NCBI GenBank assembly: GCA_034509495.1
Contig: CM067506.1
Coordinates: 17,380,828-17,444,827, forward strand
Length of the DNA: 64,000 nucleotides
Direction: 5' to 3'
Origin: Acestrorhynchus altus
Taxonomy: Eukaryota > Chordata > Actinopteri > Characiformes > Acestrorhynchidae
In this document: positions 57,466 to 64,000 of the stretch, one piece after another
How positions within the stretch are numbered: position 1 is the first letter of the stretch
How the letters are laid out: every line of letters starts with the position of its first letter
The notes under the pieces: generated by a model
Database searches by the model: none
Seen by the model: only the letters and a program-made list of their open reading frames with translations
Told to the model about the DNA's origin: nothing
Translations under genes and position numbers: made by a program

Positions 57466-58560
57466 GCGACACATCTTTTTTGGAGAAAGATGAAATACTA
57501 GCATTACAAGAAATACTAATGTACTGTCTGATATTGAGAGATAAGATGACCATAATAATCTGAATATATTTAGTTATCACTGGACTGAAAATGTTCATTG
57601 TATGTAATATGTGTAAAATGACATTTCAAGCCTTTTGCTTGATCAGTATTTAATTTCAAGTTTGAATAAACTACCTTTCTGACAGTATCAACAATGAAAT
57701 TGATTTAAGTACTTCACTCACTTTAAATGTAATATATATATATTATATATATATGACAACATAACTTTATGAATTTCATTCTGAAAACAACAGATCTTCT
57801 GAATTACTCATTTTTGGATATGCACAAGTAAATCTCCTTTCAAATTGAAAAAATTATATCATTGATATCATGATGATATCATCATTTATTAGAAAAGCTG
57901 AATAGGAAAATAAGGGAATAATTCGGCTTTACAAACAGAGTAATTGTAATGTACTTCAAAATGGAAAGACTTTTGTAGATGCATGTTAGCATGTTAGCAT
58001 GCTTATGTCTGTGTTAAGTCATTTTGCAGGCCCTTTTGGTCAAAGTATTTGACTCACGCCATGTTGAGTGATGTTTCTTATGATGTAGGAGCACTAAATT
58101 AGTATAACATAGCCACACATTTATCTCTGAGGAAAACCTGTTTATTTCTAAAACAATGAACTATACCCTGTGGCGGACTGGCGCATTGTCTACACAGTAT
58201 TCCTGTCTTGCATCCAGAGATTATGGGAGCCTGTAGACACACTATGACCATGATCAGGAAGACATGGATTTGAAGAAAGCTGGATGCTAAATTAATTAAA
58301 TAAGTTAAATTTTACATTTTTTTTGGAAAAAAAAAATGTCTGTTTCTTTCAGTGGCACTTTAGGCTAATTAAGACCATTATCCATGAAGCCTATTTAGAT
58401 TTTAAAATGTGTAAATAGTGAAATACACTGCAAAGAGGAACAAAGGGACCTCCAGGGATTGTTTTTCTCATATTGAGAACAGGATTGTAGATAAGTCACT
58501 AATTTAACTCTGTACTCCTTCCTGCACAGCACACAGGAGATGATATGACTGCCCTGGCTG
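57466..58560. other. No gene; short TA run at 57731-57755
   Basis: AT-rich DNA with no supported frame. Confidence 0.55.
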
Positions 58561-58616
58561 GGTGCCTGTGTGTGTGTGTGTGAGTGTATGATGGAGAAAC
58601 TGAGATCGATGGTGAT

Positions 58617-58617
<1 letters not shown>

Positions 58618-58693
<76 letters not shown>
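58618..58693. repeat. Compound (GT)n-(GA)n microsatellite
   Basis: GT to 58651, then GA. A separate short GT tract lies at 58567-58582. Confidence 0.96.
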
Positions 58694-58697
<4 letters not shown>

Positions 58698-58699
58698 TT

Positions 58700-59165
58700 T
58701 TAACAACGTCTCATGGCTGGCAGCCATGGATACTGACCGAGTTAAAATCTCCACTCTTTCAAGGGTGTGTAACAGTGTATGTCAGTCTACAGTCAGGTTT
58801 CTTGGAAATTCTCTCACTCAGCAAGCATATAGAGGTTTATTGTCAAAGCTTTTTTAGGATGAGTTGTTGGCATATTTATAGGGGGTTTTAAATGAAATTA
58901 AAAATTAAAATTGAAAATTAAATGAAACTATAAGTGAGATCAGATTATCCTCAAATGCTTATGTGCTGCTGTGGCTACATCTATTGGGGTTATGATGTTG
59001 TTTGGTGGACAAACAGCTCAGAGAGCGGGGGAACCAATAAAAGACATGTCACAGTGCAAGAAATATTATTTCATTACCCAGGATTGTGATGTCACTGTAA
59101 TCAACAAAGAAACAATTAAAATCTCATTTACTCATAGGCTGCCTACCTGGAATAACAGGAAGGGA
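58700..59165. other. No gene recognised
   Basis: No structured signal. Confidence 0.5.
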
Positions 59166-59167
59166 AA

Positions 59168-59171
59168 ATAT

Positions 59172-59237
<66 letters not shown>
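59168..59237. repeat. (TA)n microsatellite
   Basis: About 34 TA units with one phase break at 59182. Confidence 0.96.
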
Positions 59238-59240
<3 letters not shown>

Positions 59241-59334
59241 CAGTTCTGACATTTTACAATTTGCTGTTTTCACTACATGAATAAAATGAACAAAGATTCT
59301 GTATTTCCTCTCAAAACAGGCCATGTTGACCTGG

Positions 59335-59500
59335 CTTTAGAGTTTTGGAGTAAACTTTGTGAATATTTTCACACACAGTATGAATCTTTTACTGATCAAT
59401 TGGAGTCTGCATGCAGGTTGAACATGTACACATAGACAGAGCAGTAAACATACACTGGAAAATACTTCGATATTTAAACTGGGATTTAATTAAGATTTTA
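59335..59500 (+). repeat. Dispersed repeat family R, 3' fragment
   Basis: AATTGGAGTCTGCATGCAGG, TTGAACATGTACACATAGAC, AGAGCAGTAAACATACACTG, TTTAAACTGGGATTTAATTA. Confidence 0.6.
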
Positions 59501-59504
59501 CCTG

Positions 59505-60145
59505 TGTCCACGCTGGATTGCTCACTGATACTTTTTCAAACAGTGATGCGTTTGTAGAAATATATGTGTAAATTAAGTTGTTAAAAGATTATTAATGCAG
59601 TTTCTATGCACTGAATACCAATTTAAGTGCAAAGGAAGAATCATTCTTAATAACTTATTAATTGCATGAAAAACAACATCCCATGTTGAGTTAAGACCTT
59701 GTAAACCTACTTCCTGAAAGGTCAGATTGGAGGTGAAGTGTCCATTGGGCAAGGTAGCTTGTTGGTGTCTGCAGACAGCCGTGATGAAACCAGCTCTTGA
59801 ACATGAAACATAAGCTCACTTGAGTAAGGGACTGAGCCAGTGTGGGAGTTTGACATAAACTTATAGTTTGGCTCACCTTTACACATAGTTTAGGCTCTGG
59901 AGATTGATTAGGGGAAAGTTTCTTCTCTATTCATGAAATAAATCTTAATTTTGTTGCTCAGTTGAGCCCTTGTGATACACAACTTTCTGGACATGGAATA
60001 CATATATTTTGCTGTGGAATTTAATGTAAAACAATCTTTGTTACATTGAGTTACAGTGCATCATAAACAGTCTTTCTATTTTTCTGTGGCTAAGGAGTGC
60101 GAGTATGTATGAGTTTGTGAGTGTTTATGCATTCGAGCGTGTGCT
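59505..60145. other. No gene recognised
   Basis: AT-rich; nothing seen. Confidence 0.55.
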
Positions 60146-60147
60146 TG

Positions 60148-60148
<1 letters not shown>

Positions 60149-60203
<55 letters not shown>

Positions 60204-60227
60204 TGTGTGTGTGAAAGAGAGAGCAAG

Positions 60228-60259
<32 letters not shown>
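60149..60259. repeat. (GT)n, GA-rich, (GT)n microsatellite
   Basis: GT 60149-60213, GA-rich 60214-60230, GT 60231-60259. Confidence 0.95.
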
Positions 60260-60261
<2 letters not shown>

Positions 60262-60539
60262 GGGTGGAGGGTGAGCTGTATGTAACTCACTGTAAGTCCC
60301 ATAACCAGCAGCTGCTTAATGAAACACCACATATGGAGAAATGTCCTGAGGGAAAACTAGATGCACTCCTCCAATGTGCTGTATTCATGAATATTTCCCC
60401 CTTTACTTGCTGTTGTAATGTTTTCCTCTTCACCTCAGGACAGAAACAACTGGCCTGAGCAGTTTAATCAGATGATCTCCATCCAGGCTCTTCATGTGCT
60501 GTCATGATAAAATAACAACCGTCCATTTAGCCCAGAATG

Positions 60540-62405
60540 CAGACAGACAAACGCAAAATTAGAACCAAACAGACTCTATATATGAAGCTGAAGAAGCAGG
60601 CAGAAAAGTGGTTTACAGAAAGTATTTGGTTAGGCACTCACCTGTCTAAGTATGTTGTGCATCTGTTGCCTAAGGCTCTCCACTGGTTCAGCAGCAGTGA
60701 TGTAGTCTTGAGCAAAGTGGGTATACTATAAACCTGTACCAGATCATCCTACTTAATTACTAGGGCAGCGACCAATAAAACATAAACACAATGTTTAGAT
60801 ATGAAAGATGATGTTGTAAATAGGACTCAGTGTTTGAGACACTAAAACATACATATGTATTCATGGTACAGCATAACAGTATGGTCCAAAATGGTCCAAA
60901 ACTGTTCATGCTCTGACATCTGAGCGCTCAAGACACCAAAGCATTAATGTGGTTGATGGTCAAGCAAGAGTTTGCTGACATTTCAACTCACATTAAGTAT
61001 TGCATTCAGTCGTGCTGATTATTGCAAGAAAAAATACATGAAAGCGGATGGGGTGTATGTTGACTAAGTGTGATTGTACAAAATAGTAATTGTAACGTGT
61101 GCCTAGAGGTGATATCCATAAATTCCTAAACTTTTCTGAGCTAACTGAGCTTCCCTATATAATATCCACAGCAATTAAAAAAAGGAATAATAGTATTAAA
61201 GAGACATACTGTCTGAAGAGACTTGATGGGAGGAAAAGAGATAAATCGGACCTGTTTGTAGAGCAATAACAATGGAGTATGACTGTGTAACACTGGAACT
61301 GATGAATCTGTTAAAAATATATGGCTAAATGTCAATCATGGGTTGAGAAAGATACTAGTAGAGCACAACATTGCCTGGAAGGGTTCTAGGAGTTTACACT
61401 GATAATAAGATAAGACACAGCAGGTTGGTAAATATCTGCTATATAACCAGCATTTTCCAGATAATAGCTGATGTGTACATGTCTCCCCCAGACGATCAGA
61501 GGTGAACAAAGAGTGAGCCCAGAATTAAATGAAGCTGATAGACACTGACCTCAAATGTACTTCGCTCAACAGGACATTGGTCAAGTAGACTGACTTGTTT
61601 GTTTAACTGATCTATCACATGATCAGTACCCTTACTGATGAGAGTAAGCATAGTAGGGAGGTAAGATATTTATCAGATTTGTATAGGTCAAGATCAAGCT
61701 TCTCTCAAGTACAGATGTGACAAGACATTGGTTTTATGTGTTATAGGTAATACTGAACTGGTATCAAGAAACAAATATCAGAGATCACGACAGGATTTAT
61801 ACATCTAAGGTAAGTAGAGCGTTCCAAATTGTATAGTCAGATTATGAGGATGTAATTGGCCTCTGCCAATGGCACTGCTTTTCAGGACCAATTTAACAAT
61901 TAAGATCAACTATGCTATGGTTGTGTTCAGCAGGGTTGAGGATATGTGAATAGAATGCTGTGGGAAAAGTTTACAAGTGTATCCACTGTACTGGGACAGT
62001 ATGACAAACCAACCAGCATGACTTTCAGTCTTCACAGCGGTTAATTATACAGAGTGATCAGAATTAGTACTCGGGGATGATGATCTCTGAAACAGTTTTT
62101 CATTTGGACAAATGTTGACTCATGACCATGCGTGCCAGACTGCCGGGGATTATAGAAAATGTGCATAAATTCAACAAAGGCAGGAGGAGAACGTGGAGGT
62201 GTGACAGATACAAAATCATGATTTCTTTCCAACCTGTTAGGTTTAAATATGCAAAACTGTGCTAGTAATTATTACACACATTATGACACATTAAATGCTA
62301 GTTTGGGGTGGGGATGTCTCATAAAAAAGGGTGTCTATTATCTAGTAATCCTGGATTGTGAAGAATAGGAAAATCACTTATAGTACTGTGCATTATGCCC
62401 AACCT
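60540..62405. other. No gene recognised
   Basis: Single-copy-looking DNA of nearly 2 kb with no frame above about 65 codons and no recognised repeat. Confidence 0.55.
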
Positions 62406-62409
62406 ATGC

Positions 62410-62650
62410 ATGTCACCCAGCTCCAGGGACCGCAGGTTGGGGGTTCAAACCCCTCTCGGCCTGCTTTTCTGTAAGGAGTTTGGTGCCTTCTCCCCATATC
62501 CATGTGGGTTTGGTAGGTGTGTGGTAGGCATGAGTGTGGTAGATGAATTGGCCGTGCTAAATTGCCCCTAGATCTGAAAGTGTGAACAAATGGTTATGCA
62601 ATGGATTGGCACCCTGTTGAGAGGGTATTCCTGCCTATAACACAGCATTA
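62410..62650 (+). mobile_element. tRNA-derived SINE, plus orientation
   Basis: GCAGGTTGGGGGTTCAAACCC gives a box B (GGTTCAAACCC). Downstream: GTAAGGAGTTTGGTGCCTTC, CCATGTGGGTTTGG, GAATTGGCCGTGCTAAATTG, CCCCTAGATCTGAAAGTGTG and GCAATGGATTGGCACCCTGT. This order is standard in fish SINEs of this class. The box A side is weak and no duplication was found. Confidence 0.6.
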
Positions 62651-62654
62651 TAAC

Positions 62655-63415
62655 TTGATATAGTATTAAATCTTTTTTGTAAGGGGTCATAGCTTTGTGT
62701 TGCTGTACATTCATCATGAGCTGACAGACATTTATCTGTCTTAAAAGAAAGTGAACAAAAGTGGGAAAAAAAATCTTTATTCTCTCACACTCTTCTTCCA
62801 TCTGTTTCTGGATAAATGTCTATATAAATCCTGAAGAGACTGCGGCATCCCAAACCATGCAGTTCTATGCTTTACATACTAAACAAATGAATGCACTGAA
62901 TCCACAGTATGTGGTTTGAGGTGCACTCCTTGATTTTCTCAGTGTAACTGAATGTTATTAATATAATATAATTTGTGTGCCATGTAATACATACAACTAG
63001 ATAATATTGTTTGTATATTCCTCTTATTAGTCTACTGCAATGTTGGAGTTAAACTGATTAGTGGTTTAAGGTAGGAAGGCTGGGAAGCTGTGAAGCATTT
63101 TTTCAAATATGACCAGCTGGCAGTAACACTGCACAGTGATAAACTAGTTCACTGGTTTTCTACACAATCTCTATGTCTTACATTACATTTGCTTTACATA
63201 GCTTTAACACAGCATGTAGAAAAATTCAAGGGATCAAATGCCCAGAACTCCAGGGGTGAAACTGGAAGAACCCTAAAACTGAGCAATCAGATTGTGTAAC
63301 ATTTCTAGACTGACAGACAATGTTGTTCCTCTCCCTGATCGTTGGAGCAGCTCTTAATAAATAAAGGTGCTTCTTTAGGTGGTTCTTTAAGTGATGCCAT
63401 ATGTGATGAGAGGCT
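62655..63415. other. No gene recognised
   Basis: AT-rich; short frames only. Confidence 0.5.
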
Positions 63416-63419
63416 TTAA

Positions 63420-63640
63420 TTTTCCCCTTTTTTCCTCGTGGTTCTTGTTGCCTGATGCTGTTCTTCCCTCTGCATTTGCAAATTAGTAAAATTGATTCCC
63501 CAATTGTTCTAATTAGCTTTTGGTCTCCGAATGCGCCCCCATTTCCTTTAAAAGAGCAGTTCCCAGGACCACAGCTGTTGTTGATTTTGTTAGAGTCTAG
63601 CTGCTGCTAGAGCTGCCTGCTGGAAATCAAAGTTGTGTGA
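63420..63640. promoter_or_regulatory. Candidate conserved non-coding element
   Basis: Non-repetitive: TTTGCAAATTAGTAAAATTG (octamer-like TTTGCAAAT with TTAG), CCCCAATTGTTCTAATTAGC (SOX-like ATTGTTC, homeodomain TAATTAG), GAATGCGCCCCCATTTCC. No frame. Motif-based guess. Confidence 0.28.
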
Positions 63641-63660
63641 GGTCTGATAAGTACTTGATT

Positions 63661-63930
63661 TTAATATTTGAATCTAAGCCAATTTTTGCCTGATGTTTAT
63701 GTAGTTTGACCACATATTGTTATTTTCAGGAAATCGTAGGCTTCTCAAGTATTTCTCCATTATGTAAATATTAACAGAATTTAGATATCTGTATGAATTT
63801 CACCATGTTTTTAATCAAACATTTTTGATCAGGGGAATATTTATTTATTGCTTATAAGGATACAGATTGTGTGTGAGCTTTAAATACAGTGACCCATGAT
63901 AGGTTTATTTATAATGGTTAATGTGATCAT
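63661..63930 (+). repeat. Dispersed repeat family R, 5' part
   Basis: TTTAATATTTGAATCTAAGC, CCAATTTTTGCCTGATG, TTATGTAGTTTGACCAC, then TTGTTATTTTCAGGAAATCG, TAGGCTT, ATGTAAATATTAACAG, TTGCTTATAAGGATACAG. Followed by a 17-A run at 63976-63992. Confidence 0.6.
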
Positions 63931-64000
63931 AACTATTATAATAAGCTATTCAGAGTTTCTTCCCAAAATAGAGTTAAAAAAAAAAAAAAAAATTTGAAAA

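Overview
This is vertebrate nuclear DNA, most likely from a teleost fish. The evidence is long (CA/GT)n and (GA)n microsatellites, many Tc1/mariner-type elements, short LTRs with TGTCA/TGACA ends, CR1/L2-type LINE pieces, tRNA-derived SINEs, and almost no long open frames. Several repeats (the SINE at 20481-20894, the SINE tails near 9080 and 26400, and the repeats near 32535 and 40090) look to me like ones common in otophysan fishes such as characins, catfishes and knifefishes. That placement comes from memory, not from a search.

Gene content is minimal. The only host coding sequence I can argue for is one candidate first coding exon on the minus strand (35703 down to 35646). It encodes a short signal peptide, ends in a consensus GTGAGT donor in phase 1, and lies in a CpG-rich, promoter-like region (about 35150-36350). 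If it is real, positions below 35645 are the start of a large first intron and positions above about 36400 are 5' flanking DNA. I found no second exon and cannot name the gene.

The rest is layered transposon debris. 1-400: LINE tail against an LTR. 2040-2320: LINE C-terminal fragment. 5.8-7.3 kb: a hAT-type MITE, then a Tc1/mariner MITE holding a nested solo LTR. 11.7-12.6 kb: a truncated Tc1 element. 13.5-14.5 kb: CCAATCAG-containing minisatellite and a perfect 37-bp inverted repeat. 14.5-15.8 kb: a Sleeping Beauty-like element with a nearly readable transposase. 19.4-21.1 kb: a Tc1-like element interrupted by a full SINE with clear target duplications. 24-34 kb: foldback elements, LTR, SINE tail and simple repeats. 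34.5-36.5 kb: palindromic MITE and the CpG-rich exon region. 37-49 kb: Tc1 remnants and microsatellites. 50.9-52.7 kb: a LINE carrying a nested solo LTR. 53-64 kb: palindromic repeats, TTAGG-like blocks, Tc1 and SINE fragments.

An unnamed dispersed repeat (called family R here) recurs in at least eight fragments. A few non-repetitive, homeodomain-motif-rich stretches could be conserved regulatory elements, but only alignment could show that. I saw no CRISPR, operon, defence locus, viral gene or other undescribed system.
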